Of a stretch of 64,000 nucleotides of DNA, positions 12,801 to 25,431 are shown in pieces (positions within the stretch are counted from its first letter, which is position 1; each line of letters begins with the position of its first letter). The stretch lies in the NCBI GenBank assembly GCA_018907035.1, contig JACCIC010000120.1:1165001-1229000 (forward strand). The letters run 5' to 3'. Source of the DNA: Sycobia sp. Sy_11 (Eukaryota > Arthropoda > Insecta > Hymenoptera > Epichrysomallidae). The notes beneath the pieces are model-generated. The model was not told the DNA's origin. It saw nothing but the letters and a program-made list of their open reading frames with translations, and did not search any database. The position numbers and the translations under genes were made by a program.

Positions 12801-13686
12801 TGTTTTTCTCCTAACGGATAATTTTATTCTCTTCTAATTGGGGATCAATAAAAATAACGCACTCAATAATTATGACGGTCGATTTAGAGATCATACGACA
12901 GGAGCCCGCGATGTGAAGTGTCCCTCTTCGTCGCACAGCCGTCATTCTTGTTCTATGCTTTTGAACGTTCAGTAAATATACCAATATATCCGTTCCGTGT
13001 AACATGATAGATTTAGCTGCTCTAATGAATCACGTGTTTTGCTCACTTGTTTTGTAAGATATACTATATAACGAAAGCTGAAAAATACTGCTAGAATTGT
13101 AATGTGGAGGTAAACGTGATATAAAATTGAATTCCTTGACCTCAATATTCCGTGATACACATTTGATCATTTGAATTATAAGTAATTATAAGGTTGTGCT
13201 AACATTTACCATGTTGTCTGTAAAATACGTTTAATCATCTAAGTTAAATTTTTCGTCAAAAATTCTCACATTTACTTTCAGATAAAGAATTTATCGAGTA
13301 TCCGTTGCTACCAATTCGATGGCCAAACTAAACTGAGAATCAATAAAACTCTTACAACCTCACTTGGCGTAAGATGGCTGGCCGTGCGTAGCATCGCCAA
13401 TGGAGGAATATTATTGGCGACAACGGGCTGCGAGAAAGAGAAATGGGACATGGGTGTCTGTCCGTACTTCCATGTCTTTTATATCAACGCAGACGGCAGG
13501 ACTAGTAGTCCCTTTAATGTGGATGCGCGAGATCTCCAATGTTATGATGCTGGCATTGATTTACAGGTACACATAATCGAAGGCTTTAATACGGACGAGT
13601 ACTGCTTCAACTTTTCCTGCTTGCGGACTAATTCAAGTTTAACTTACATCAGTAAGTGCACGTCGCTGATAAGTTTGCCTCGCTGA
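9882..13686 (+). CDS. unrecognised secreted protein, three exons, repeated Y/F-x-DG modules
   Basis: Exons 9882-10277, 10920-11366 and 13282-13686 join in phase 0 with consensus GT/AG borders, giving about 415 residues. The start is followed by a signal peptide (hydrophobic residues 5-22, FFIIIAISLYGKIGAYA). The rest is rich in Cys and aromatic residues. Short modules recur in which a hydrophobic strand leads to an acidic/Gly turn: IYSSDGK, SYDLEGK, FINSTGEGK, CYQFDGQTK, YINADGRT. This pattern resembles beta-propeller blades, but no known family is certain. Several N-x-S/T sites and paired Cys support extracellular export. The last exon could instead splice at CAG/GTACAC (near 13566) into further exons, such as a frame opening at 16266. 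Function unknown. Confidence 0.65.
12150..12640. other. GC-richer insert within intron 2, unassigned
   Basis: A stretch less AT-rich than its surroundings inside the second intron of the secreted-protein gene. It contains a 92-codon frame (12349-12627) without recognisable domains. It may be a decayed repeat. No terminal repeats seen. Confidence 0.3.
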
Positions 13687-16600
13687 TTTATGATAATGAA
13701 AAGCAAGAAACTACCGCTGTTGGAAGTAATATATACGAATAAAAAATTCCTTTTTCGTTCGCTCTGTCTTGATCAAATTTATTTAGTTGAAAATATTAAA
13801 ATTTTAATTTACCCGTATATTGTACGTGCTTCATACTGATAGGAGATAAAAATGTAGTTTTATATCAATCACAAATGTAATCTATAAATTAATAAATAAA
13901 TAAAAAATTATTATAAACTAACTTTACCGTATGTATGAACTTTTTTCATACTAATCACTTACAATAAATTGGTAACTTTACTGTTGTAAACAAATCCAAA
14001 TATTATGAAATATAACTTGGATATATTTTCTCGAAGTGACTAGGGTAGGTCGAAGGACATTAAAAAGAAGCTTAGACACTAATATTAGACTATACTTTTT
14101 AGCATGAACGCCAGAAAATTATGTTGAAAAATTAAAATTGTAACTTTGGGGTTAGCGAAATGAAAAATGTCATATGTTAGTTATGTATACTACTTATGGA
14201 TATTAATACTATATACCATTGTTACGTTAAACGCTACAAAATAAGGTTATGCTTTTACTTACTTGATTTTCCTTTTACTGTAGAAATGAATTTCTTCTCT
14301 TCATAAAGAATACAAGTTTTATTCGTTCTTATTCGTTCTTATTATTTTCAAGATAATGTATGTCATTTAATAAAATGTTGGTATTTATATCAATAGTATC
14401 AATATAACATAATAACGAACCTCACTTGATTTTATTCTATTATATTTATCTATCTAGTCTATTTATCATCATAATTTTTCTCATAATAGTGCCATCATTT
14501 TCACCACCATCGATTTCTAGTATGACATATGTAACATCAAAAACTAAGGCAAGTTAATCTGCAATGAAATTGCAAAAATTTCTGTAACCATTAACTGGTG
14601 TGTGATTTTGAGCAAGATCATCTCTAGAAAAACTATTTAATTCATTTAAAAACTGAGGAAACAAAATTATTACATCCTACAATACCTAACTTGAAAAAAA
14701 TATAACCAATGCTTGTATGGCATCTAGAATCAGATCTTCTTACTCTGTATTCATCTTATAAAAAATTTTAAAATGAATATTAATAAGTTGTACATCAATA
14801 AATTTACAAGACTTTATTTCAACTTCGGCTAAGATACATTGTTAAGGGCCTTATTTGAGAAACAATCAATAACACAAATCATTATAAACTTATCATCTTC
14901 AGGAACTCGCTTATTTAATAAATTATCAAAACAACTAGAATTAAAATTTCACTAAGTATAAATATTTTATTCTTAATAACACATTTCAAATATGCTTTTA
15001 TTAGTATAGTATTTAAACCTTTTACTGCTTTATATATACAACAACAGATATGACAAAAAATTTATCTTCGTAATGACAATTCTATTGCTAATACGTTTTT
15101 ATATTAAATTAAAATTGAAACTCATAAACTTAGAGATCTTAAGACGTGCATGAAAATGAACATTTTTATTCCGACTATTAGTTAGATATCGTTGAGGACT
15201 AGGAAAATGTGACAGCAAAGGCTCGTTTTTTTGAGCCAACGATGTCTTTTTTACTTATCACTTAATCTTTGTCCTATTTCAAAATTTATTTTTAATTGTT
15301 ATTTAACTGCTTTAGCTTCTAAAAATGTATTATAGTTTTCGATTTTCCAATTACTTTTTTAAAAATAACGTGGCAATTTCAGCAGTTATTAGTAAAAACC
15401 ATGCATTTTTTATGAAAATAAGGAAAACAATATATGTTTTTAAATAAAGAATGGAAAATTACTATGCTGTACTGTTATTATATGTTGGTAGAAATAATTT
15501 TTATTTAAACCTGCGTATATACATTATTCATTCAATATGGATTATACAAATTATTATTCGCTTCAAACACCCAGTTACAGAACTGGCATGGTCACCTTTA
15601 CTTAATCGTGAGCACTAAACCGCAAGCCTCGCCACCTACCGTTAGACGATGCAACTCGCGATGCGTTAGATACAGTACACTTCTTTACATAGCTTGTGCT
15701 TAAATTTAGAATGACTATGCAAATTATCAGTTCTTCAATATTAGTAATGGATTTTTATTATTTATTTTAATACACAAAATTTAATTTAATGGTACGATAT
15801 TTTTTCATTTTTCCATTAATAAGCATAATTAATTTTATTATCAAGTCGGCGCAATTCATATAGAATGAGAATTGTTTACCTTAAATTAACCATCTGCTGT
15901 GGAGCTCAAATTAAATAAATAGAATTTAAGTCAATTCTAATTATAAGATCCAAACTTTATATGTGAGTGTAAATTATTTATATTTACATAAGAAAAATTT
16001 ATAGAAGGAATATTAAATTTGAATGCAGTTTTTCAAAATATCGTAGTAGTGTTATTGAAAGTAAGCGTTTTCCTGTGAATGTCTTTAATTTTAAATATTT
16101 AAAAAAAAAAATTCTTGCGTAGATCAACTGAAAACCTTAAAAATATAATGTAATAGTTCAATAAAATCAATATGAATATAATCATAAAATTAACAACTGA
16201 ATTATTTATAAACGAATTTTTATTATATAAATACACATGACCGCCTCAAACATAATTCCTACAGGTATGTTTCTTCGAAGAGAGCTTTAACTTGCCAACT
16301 GAATATGGCTTGACCGTTGTTGGTGATGTTGCTTATTATTTTAAAATAGTGATTTTGATGCAAATCTTCAGTTGCAATGAAGGGCTCAAAATCATATATA
16401 CCACTATCCTCGCATATATGTAATCTCTATTGGACACAAAATTTAATAATGCGTATAGTAAATATTTTATTGTAATATTTATATTTATCATGATACATCG
16501 AAAGAACTTAAATAACTACAATCTATCCGATAATGCTATCGAATCATGTTCTCTAAACTTTTTATATTCTATACTATTCTACCATATATAAATTCTTTCA

Positions 16601-17403
16601 GAATATAACGATTTTGGACTATAAGTGGAATTTAAATGCAATAAACCGTATTTGCAATTTTATATTATTAACATTGTAAATTATCATGAATGTCTATTAA
16701 ATTTTTACAATGTAAATGGAAAAGAATCATATGACATGAGTTGTGAAGGTATATTGTTCTTATTACTTAATCCTTATCCGTATATATCATCCTAATATTA
16801 CGTTTTCATCTATTTCAAACTATTAAAAATTGCTATTATCAAAAGAATGTATTCCCTGAACCATTAAATTTCAATCCAAAGAACGCAACGGAATGCAATG
16901 AGATTGAACTTTCGATTGACTATTTCACCTGCCTCGTCATGCAAGAGGAAGCCTCCGGGGTCGTTCACCCTTCGATGTCGCGGCGAATGTTTTACACCGC
17001 TTTTTAGGCAAGCTCCCCGGCGACTACCTCTCTCAGCTATCTTCCCCGAATACATAACTTTCACAGTTAGCGAAAAGACATTTTATTTATTACAAAGTTA
17101 TTTCCAGAAAACTTCACATGTACATAAATATTATTGACTTATCAAAAAATAAACTAAAAATATTGATTATGTAAATTTATATACACAATATATTATTGAT
17201 CAAAAGATCATAAGTTAAAAGTTAGTCGATGCAAAACCTATATAATGAGATAGCGTAATGAATTAAAGTAATAGATTAATAAATAATATATGTAACGAAA
17301 ACGATTCATATATTAATCATAAAATAAAGTTTACTTAGAAACTATAATATTATAAATGTCACCATTGTATAAAACGTATAAATTAATATCCCTACCATAA
17401 TGT

Positions 17404-17406
<3 letters not shown>

Positions 17407-17442
<36 letters not shown>
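17407..17442. repeat. (GA)n microsatellite
   Basis: About 18 perfect GA units. Confidence 0.98.
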
Positions 17443-17444
<2 letters not shown>

Positions 17445-17622
17445 CCAATGCTTCAACGCGCCACCTGATGTCGCCGTATACAAAGATCCACCTTGCCCAC
17501 TTTTTTCATTCATTCACTTCAATCGTTCACTCATTCACCTCCCGACATTTACACTCCAACTCAACATATTCAATAAGATACAAGGGATAAAAAAGGAATA
17601 TGAACTATAATCACAACGTCAA

Positions 17623-17623
<1 letters not shown>

Positions 17624-17685
<62 letters not shown>

Positions 17686-17690
17686 ATCTC
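17624..17690. repeat. (CT)n microsatellite
   Basis: Long CT run, interrupted by A near its end. Opposite in sense to the (GA)n tract 180 bases earlier, so the two could pair as an inverted repeat. Confidence 0.98.
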
Positions 17691-18096
17691 GCATTTGGTC
17701 AAGGGAAGCCACTCCTAATAATAAATGAAGTTAAAAATAAATCAATTCTAATTTTTTCTTATTTTCCATTCCTATCAAATATCCTTTTTCTTGAGAAACG
17801 TATGATACTTTCAGAATAGAGGTATTGAGTTTCTCGTTAATAATTCTTCTGCATGTTCAGCTTTTCTTCTCTAATAAAAAAAAAAACGGGATCTAGGCTG
17901 CCCTCGATTATTAAGGGCGACCTTAGATCCAAAACTCGGCATATATAAAACTATTCAATCCGACGTGACGCAATCTTAAAACCATTTTACTGGTACGATA
18001 TTATTAAATACAAGCAGTGCTTATAAAATACAGTGTAAGCATACTGCAGTAATTAATTCTTGTGAGTGTACATGCATATAAAAAATTAATAGTTAC

Positions 18097-19642
18097 CTCA
18101 GTTTCAGATGCTCCAAGCCTATACATATTTTTCACACATTCTGGCAAACGATGATGATTTACATCACGATGATCAAAAATTGTTACATCTTCAGAATATG
18201 CGAGTCTTTTTCGTTGTATATAAGTATTAACTATGTAAACATCTATTTGGTACTGTAAATCATTTCATTAAGTAAATAAACCAAATTCATTAAGAGTTAA
18301 TTCCTTAAAATAAATTTGTATTTAATTCTCTGCCTTAACTTACTATAGCAGATTGCGGTAAAGCCCGTTTTACATCCACTTCCAATGAAACTATATTTAA
18401 TGGGTTTAACCATCGCGTTTGAACTGATATTTTCGAATTTGAGTTATTAATATAAGTTGGACTATAATCAACAATCCTTGCAAAATACGCTTTCATCTGA
18501 AAATTCAGAAAAATATTTAATGTTAATTTAAAAAGTATATGTAGAAATCATTAACATAAACCAAAAAGGTAACTAATGCCATGTGTGCCTACTCGGATGT
18601 TTCTCCTTTATTAGATAATTAGATGGTCTTTTACACTCAATAGAACAAGCAAGAAGTGTTAAACTGGAAAATTTGATATCTATTTTTCATCCTACGAAAT
18701 ATCATATCGGTATTAAATTTGATCAATATTTCCATTTATCGCACCGAGTTTCATAATATCTAGGCTTTCTCGGATCGACAGACTACCCTGGATAAATGCC
18801 ATGCAGATAAGGAATCAACTATCTTAATTTGTTAGGGCACACAAAGGAAAAAAAAATTTTAATATCATGTTTGTTAAAAAAATAATAATAAAAAATTGAA
18901 CTAAAAGTCAAAAATTAAAAATGCTTACAATGTTTGCGTACGTGTGTTTGTGTGTGTACGTATGCACGTGCCTGTAATTTTAAAAATAAATCTCTCTACG
19001 CCCATTTCATACTTCCTATTCCACTACCTGAATATTCCAATATCATTACAAAATATTAAATTTTTATCTAGGATAAGATTGCGTACGAATTTCCAGCTCT
19101 CTATAATATGTGAAAGTGTATCAAATTTATTGTTTAAGATTTGAAAAATATTCATAACAAAATTACTAAAACCACCCTCCATTAATATTATGATGGATTA
19201 TTACATTGCCACTCGGCTCCTGTCTCTGTAGCAATTTTCTTTTATACCACGTTCTCAACCAACATTCTAGGATATGTGGAAGTAACTTAAACTTATATTT
19301 CAACATTTTAAAAAAAAATATATACGAACATACACTGAAGTGAATAAAATTGTGGAAAATGTAAAATGAAAAACAAAAAATGTTTAATTTTATAAATAAT
19401 AAAAGTACATAATTAAATATTAACTTCTAAATGATACTCTTCAAAAAATTAATTTTTTAAAACACATCAAAACAATAACAAAATAAAAAACGTTTGATAA
19501 TTTTCAAAATTTAATAAACAGCTGTTCAATAATAAACTGCAAATAATTTATAGTGGTAATGAATTGGTCAACTTACACCTGCAGTTGCCTCTTTCAGGAT
19601 CAAAGCACAAAGTAGTGTAAAACTCAAGGCTTTGATATGCAT
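18097..19642 (-). CDS. unrecognised small secreted protein, three exons visible, 3' end not found
   Basis: Exon 1 is 19642-19577 (22 codons: MHIKALSFTLLCALILKEA..., a clear signal peptide). Exon 2 is 18496-18344 (51 codons) and exon 3 is 18252-18097 (52 codons). All joins are phase 0 with good donors (GTAAGT, GTAAGT, GTAACT) and pyrimidine-rich acceptors, and every exon is fully open, which argues strongly for a real gene. The mature part is basic and polar with a single Cys in exon 3 (HHRLPECVKNMYRLG). There is no stop before the exon 3 donor, so at least one more exon should lie below 18090, but I could not identify it. A dead paralogue of exon 3 is at about 7.1-7.35 kb. The family is unknown to me. 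Confidence 0.6.
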
Positions 19643-21164
19643 TTTGGAAAATTGATGCTCTCTTTCAAATTAAATTTAGACTAATAGATACTTTCAGCAA
19701 AGAACCTGCTCGTTAGAATCTAAAGAAGTAAGTCTAAAATCAATGTATATATACATTTATGTATACTGTGTACACATATAATTATGGAAATTACTAAATC
19801 GTCACATCTCGATTTCCCGACCAGCGTATCGAAAAGCTTATTAATATTTCATAGAACAATTTATATGCCGAAATAACCTACTAAATAACATTTACTTACT
19901 TTATTTTATATAATACAACTTTATTATTCCAGTGTTATTTAACTAATGTTTTGCCTTTTATCTCACATGTTTTAAATAAAATTTTTAATTTACTATTAAT
20001 TAGACTAGTAGTAAAAGAAAACACAACAATTACAAAATAATTTAGTAAAACATAAGTTTCTAAAAATTTTAAATAATCCAATCAACTATAGTAAAAAAAA
20101 CTATTTCATTAAAAAATGTGTTCTGCATACAAAATATATTTTTGAAATAATAATTTTAACCTACATTTATATGATACTCTTAACTTAAAATTTTAAGCAA
20201 TATTTTATGCTACTAAGAAATCTATTTAACAATGTACTGATCATATTCATCATAATATGAGAAACATTTTCAAAGATATTAATAGCAAAATTTAATGGAA
20301 CGTTGTTAGGTGAAATCGGAATTAGCTTGGTGCTATAATACTATTTCCTTAATACGAGATATTACCGAATGGAATATTAAGTTTTAAACTAATATGATGA
20401 AACGATAAACGTTATGTTGAATGAAATTAAAAATAAACTACATTCTATTGTTCAGTTTTTTATATACGTGTACATGATCCTTGAAAAATCAATGGAAAAT
20501 CGCTAATTAACTCTGAAGACCTCTACTCTATTAGAAAAGTTTTACGATGTAAGCTTTATGAATTAAATGTTATGTACTTAACGAATTATTTTATATATCG
20601 TATTTATTATCATATTAATTTCAATTTTCTAGTACTAAATGCATTTAATACCTATAATTTAGAAATCTTTTATTTTATCATGTTATTTTCATTGTATTCA
20701 TAAAGGGTAGAAATAATTTCGTAACATCTATATTTTGATTTGCATAAATGGATTCTACTTATATTGCATAACTTATAAATACAAAGTTATATAATAAAAA
20801 TAATTTTTATGTGTAATTTTTATATGTCAAGAAAATTCTTTGACATAGATGTAATTACATACGAGTAAGTCGCTAAACGCTGTTAAACAATCGTATGTTA
20901 TTTCTACTCAAATTACTAGATATTTAATAATATGACTTACAGATACATAGACATTATGAGCTTATCACTAGAACTGCAAAACATATTTAGTAAAATGTTT
21001 GTTCATTGTTTGCAACTTTCTTGGCATTAACGCTCCATGATAATAATGTTAATTTACACGAGGCCATACGTAACATATATAATGAATTTATGCACTTATT
21101 CTAAATGTACTACACAATTATTAAATCACAGTTCTTATGAACAACTAAATCTAAATTATTTCTC
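19643..21164. other. no gene seen
   Basis: Very AT-rich; contains the likely upstream region of the minus-strand secreted-protein gene (its start is at 19642). No open frames of note. Confidence 0.5.
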
Positions 21165-21240
21165 AACCGACGCGACGCCTTGGCGGAGTGGCCAAGTCGC
21201 CGCGACCATTACTTTTGGATGGGTGAGACCGTACGGACGC
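21165..21240 (+). repeat. 5S-rRNA-like SINE copy, internally deleted
   Basis: It shares its head with the copy at 29811: AACCGA, then CCT(T/C)GGCGGAGTG, then AAGTC. It then jumps to ACTTTTGGATGGGTGAGACCG, which closely resembles the 5S rRNA internal promoter segment (box C, CTTGGATGGGTGACC). The middle 5S-like part found in the other copy is absent here. Together the two copies suggest a SINE of the 5S-derived (SINE3) type transcribed by Pol III. Confidence 0.5.
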
Positions 21241-22533
21241 TGCGAATTTGTTTATTTGTTGAACGCTTAAATTTTGTCTTTTATACTCTACAATGCGAGC
21301 GGAGGAGGCGATAGACCGTCAGATTTGGTCCTCTGGTGCCGATGAAATTTTACAGGGGTATCAAATTGAAGTACTTCAATATAACGGCGACTCCGCAGCG
21401 TGTTTTTCCGCTCGGCATTTATAACTCGGTATCCAACTAGGTTTGGTCATAGGTCCTTGCTCAACAGTCAGAACCCTGGGCGAATGCGAAATAGTTATAG
21501 GGCAGATTTAAATCTAAATTGAATTAATTCGTAAGACAAAGCAAATGCGCAGAAGGGCTGTGCTGGGAACAAAAATGTTAAATATATTCAATATATGGCA
21601 TAAATAAAAGAAATCTAAGTTACTTTTCTTATCAAAGAAGCTTTTTCATACGATATCTGGAAGTGTGTCAAATTTATTTTTTATGATTAGAAAAAATATC
21701 CATACCTAATTACTAAAATCTAGCTCGCAGACATGATCTCGTGGTATCATTTAAATTGAGAATCTCTATTAATTTTCAGTCTTCCAAGAGATGTTAAATT
21801 ATGTTAAATTTATTTTGCTAGATTTCAAAAACGTCAGTACTAAAATAAACTGAATAAAAATGTTTCTAGATTTAAATAAATATTTTTTCAATGAAATAAA
21901 TGGTTTGTCGGTATAGCATGACTTAATCATTTATTCAAAATAAGTAATTTATATATTTAAAGTATTGAAATAGTTTTTAGATTAAAAAAGACAAATATTT
22001 ATTTTAAGAAATTCGATTATTGATTTTCAAAAGTATTTATTTGATTTAAATAATTGTTTTTTTTTTAATGCAATGTTCTAATGTCGTATAGTTCAACAAA
22101 ATATAAAAAGGAACTGTAATATTTTAAGTTATTAGGCAATCATTGTCGTAATCTTAACCTACGTAAACAACTAAGCTTACACTATTATATTATATTGCTA
22201 TTATAATATATTACATATATTCCAATATAATGCATAATCTATTCAGAATGTAAAGACCCATTCGAGAAACACCCATATTTCGACATGCTTTATATATGTT
22301 CCAAAACTTTTTTAGTCATTAAATTTATAAATATTGGACAAATTATTTTCGACAAGTACGAAAGATTACATCGACCCTCTATAATTTCAAGATAGCTACC
22401 GTTCTCAGGAAAATCGAAATCTTCATTCGTACCACAGAATGGTAATCCTTGTTTTGTTAAGAAACGAATACTGTTCATGAGAGCAAATCGTTTATTTGAT
22501 TTTATTTCATTTCGAGAATTCGCGTTTTATAAA

Positions 22534-22536
<3 letters not shown>
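21241..22536. other. no gene seen; GC-richer block downstream of the SINE
   Basis: 21285-21480 is GC-richer than its surroundings and may be the body of the SINE or another repeat. It contains CCTGGGCGAATGCG (near 21477), also found near 47287 inside the LTR-like insertion. The remainder is plain AT-rich sequence. Confidence 0.4.
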
Positions 22537-22589
<53 letters not shown>

Positions 22590-22621
22590 ATATATATCAT
22601 ATCATATCATATCATATCATA
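22537..22621. repeat. (TA)n followed by ATATC pentamer repeats
   Basis: Roughly 30 TA units passing into about five tandem ATATC units, directly before the Helitron-like repeat. The same arrangement precedes the second copy at 25329-25431. Confidence 0.95.
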
Positions 22622-23408
22622 CTAATTTATAAAGACAAAGCGTGTTTTTGTTTGTGAACGATAACCGAAAAAACTACTCAACCGATTGTTCTGAAATTTG
22701 GCATATAGATTTTATATTATCTTGAGAAGGACAAGGCTATATTTTTTATTGAAAATCATTTTACTTATAACAATAAATTAAGTTAACAGTTTTAGTGATC
22801 AGTTTCACCAGCGACCACTAGCTGGCGTCTTGAATCACGAACATCAACTCAAAGTAGTCTGCTGAAAGTATTAATACGAGGCGAACTCAAACGAATGTTC
22901 ACATCCAACTTGGGGATTCGTATTCTAAAGGAGGTGTGACGTTAGTCGGTATTACTTTTTTTGTTCTTCAGGTTAATCTGACATTTCTCTCACACCTTAT
23001 TAATATCTTTTGATTTTTGTAAATTTTGTTTTTTCTTACGTGGGAAAACTCTCTCTCTCTCTCCTTCTCTTATAAAATGGTTCTGTATGCTAAATCATAC
23101 TGAATATAGTTTGTGACGATAAATTATATTTTTATTTTTCTACATTCTATTAACTTCAGAATTGTGACAAGAGAATATGTTTTTTTTAGTTCGAAGAAAA
23201 GAAATAATGGCAAAATAGGGTTCTTTACCAACAACCTCGAAACTATGTACATATACTTAAAATATATCGTCACTTCTGCATAAAAAGGCAATACCTATCG
23301 CCTATTTAATAAATATGCTATACGCATACCAACATTTTGCTTGAATTTCAGTTAACATCACTACGAAAATATTCACGGTATTTAATTGAAAAAACGGAAA
23401 TATAAAAA

Positions 23409-23409
<1 letters not shown>

Positions 23410-23466
<57 letters not shown>
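23410..23466. repeat. (GT)n/(TA)n microsatellite
   Basis: Short GT run passing into about 25 TA units within the Helitron-like element. Confidence 0.97.
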
Positions 23467-23469
<3 letters not shown>

Positions 23470-23479
23470 AAATACGGTT

Positions 23480-24200
23480 TCGACTGAGTAAGATTGTATT
23501 GGCGTGTACGGGCGGTTGATTATGATATTCCGTTGCCTCAAGACGATTTCTATACGCAGTTGTGTGTTCGGATGATAGAATGCGATGTCCAGGTGTCTCT
23601 GAGCGATTTCTACGGAGAATATTGTATTTAGTTGATAGAAAACGAGATCCAGGTATGAGAAAATCAACTGCTATGGGAAAATTCGTGTTGGGACGGTAAA
23701 ATACGATCTCTAGATCTTTCCAAACGACTTCTAAGGGGAGTATTGTATTTAGTCGTTAGGAAGGAATGCTAGCTTTCTCGGGCCGACTTCTACTGGGACT
23801 ATCGTGTTTAGTTGGTAGGAAACGATGTTTAGGTATGTCGGGACAACTTCTAGGGGGGTTTCATGTTCGTATCATATAATGCGATTTCCAGGTGCTTTGG
23901 AACGACTTCTATGTGGAATTTCGTATATAGCTGGTGGGAAACAAAATCCAGGTATACCAGTACGACTTCTATGAAGAGATTCGTATTCTATCATTCGAAC
24001 ACGCACACTCCCAGTAAGAGTCGTCCCGGGATACCTGGACATTCTGTTCTACCTCCCCAACACAAAACTCTATATAGCAGGCGTCTCGACAAATTTCCTA
24101 TAGTCCGAACATTATACTCTCCGAAAACGTCGTCTCGAGAGACTTGGACATCTTGATCTACCACTTGAACTCGAAAGTACAATTTTTCCCATAAAAGTCG
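23480..24200. repeat. minisatellite with ~60-base unit, orientation switch near 24.0 kb
   Basis: A unit of about 60 bases recurs about eight times in direct order. It has a core like GATCCAGGTAT...CGACTTCTATGGG...GTATTTAGTTG; the CGACTTCTA core falls near 23540, 23600, 23664, 23725, 23785, 23846, 23905 and 23963. From about 24000 the units are inverted (AGTCGTCCCGGGATACCTGGAC, AACGTCGTCTCGAGAGACTTGG), with three to four copies. Units differ by many substitutions, so the array is old. The frames across it are chance. Confidence 0.85.
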
Positions 24201-24429
24201 TATGTAATATGCATGTGTGTGTGATTGTATAAAATAGTCGGCAAAATATTATCTTTTTAAAGTGGGCGCTACATTGAAGCAGCTTTTTATACAGAACTGA
24301 CGACACGTAAATTACGTTAAGTTATTTATAGAAATATAGATTTGTATATATGAGAGTACTTTTTACTTAGATATTATTGAATTATTTATGAAATCGGATA
24401 AATTATTATCTCGGGCGAAGCCGAGACGG

Positions 24430-24431
<2 letters not shown>

Positions 24432-24482
<51 letters not shown>

Positions 24483-24502
24483 CGAGAGAGAGAGAGAGAG
24501 AA
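24432..24502. repeat. (TA)n then (GA)n microsatellite
   Basis: About 23 TA units followed by about 11 GA units, directly after the Helitron-like 3' hairpin. Confidence 0.97.
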
Positions 24503-25035
24503 ATTTTAATACAAACTTTATGTTTTATATTCTCTTTTATTATGACATATGAATAAACTAATATTTTTTTATATATTCAGTTTGTTTATGAAAAGAATCT
24601 TGCAAGCGATATCAGAAAAATTTTAAACCAGTAGTATTGCTTCTTACCCTTAATAATTATCACGAATAAAAAAGTGTTATCATCAGGAATCAGCAAAACT
24701 CATTTCCAACATTAATCCTTAAAAATATAATTTCAGTCAAGATATTTTACATCCATTTTGATATTTATTATTCCAAGCCATCCTCATGTTTGTATCTTCT
24801 AAAGTTTTAAAGAAGAAAAAACCAGTAAGGCTCATGTCCTCAAGCATGTAAGACAAATACTTTTTCACTGACCCACCACTGGGGATCCTCCTTCTCTGAT
24901 TCTCTCACCTTTCCATTCTAGTAGACATATTACGTATAAGTCATATAGATGCACTGTCGGAAGTGACGTTCGGGATTGCTTTTGATCATCGCCGACGTCT
25001 CGCAAAGCAAGAGTAAGTGAACGCAAAAAAATAAA

Positions 25036-25079
<44 letters not shown>

Positions 25080-25328
25080 GTGAGTAAAGTAGAGGAGAAA
25101 TGTGAACAACAGGGAGAGCGGCGCTGCAAAGAGAAGAAATCACAATTTCAATTGTTCCGTTTCTCCACCGACTGGGACTTATCCATCTACTGTACATTCG
25201 TTAAACTTTCGCTCGAACGTCAAACATGCTGCTTATGCCGTCTCTCTTTAAAAAAACGTTACATCATGAGGATTCGATCGCGTGAACGCCAGCAAAATTG
25301 GTTAATCCTTGTAGTCGCGTTATGTGGC
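24503..25328. other. no gene seen; contains (GA)n at 25037-25075
   Basis: Spacer between the two Helitron-like copies. The 110-118-codon frames over 24865-25436 are driven by (GA)n and TA/ATATC tracts and are not supported as genes. Confidence 0.55.
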
Positions 25329-25431
25329 ATATATATATATATATATATATCATATCATATCATACTTCATATCATATCATATCATATCATACCATACTTC
25401 ATATCATATCATATCATACTTCATACTAATT
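25329..25431. repeat. (TA)n followed by ATATC/ACTTC pentamer repeats
   Basis: TA units pass into blocks of tandem ATATC with interspersed CATACTTC, immediately before the second Helitron-like copy. Confidence 0.95.

Larger units (their letters stand above)
13687..18096. other. intergenic, possible terminal exon at 16266-16424
   Basis: No long frames. At 16266 an acceptor-like CCTACAG precedes an open stretch (VCFFEESFNLPTEYGL...) that runs to a stop near 16424 and would be in phase with a CAG donor in the upstream gene's third exon. Weak evidence only. A GC-richer block at 16890-17060 has frames on both strands without recognisable domains. Confidence 0.35.
22617..24433 (+). mobile_element. 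Helitron-like non-autonomous element, longer copy
   Basis: It starts with TACTAATTTATAAAGACAAAG, reminiscent of the 5' terminus of insect Helitrons, and ends with a GC hairpin (CTCGGGCGAAGCCGAG at 24411-24426) followed by ACGGGGG and a TA tract. A short 3' hairpin close to the end is the hallmark of Helitron 3' termini. No Rep/helicase frame is present, so it is non-autonomous. The first ~900 bases are repeated at 25429-26345. The middle holds a minisatellite (23480-24200). Exact ends are obscured by the TA tracts. Confidence 0.55.

Noticed and set aside
16864..17137. Frames on both strands over a GC-richer patch
   Set aside because: No splice context, no recognisable motif and no similarity to neighbours.
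21171..21245. tRNA-like GGCGGAGTGGCCAAGTC suggesting a tRNA gene
   Set aside because: No acceptor stem, no anticodon arm and no T-loop sequence follow. The sharing of the head with the 29.8 kb copy points to a SINE.
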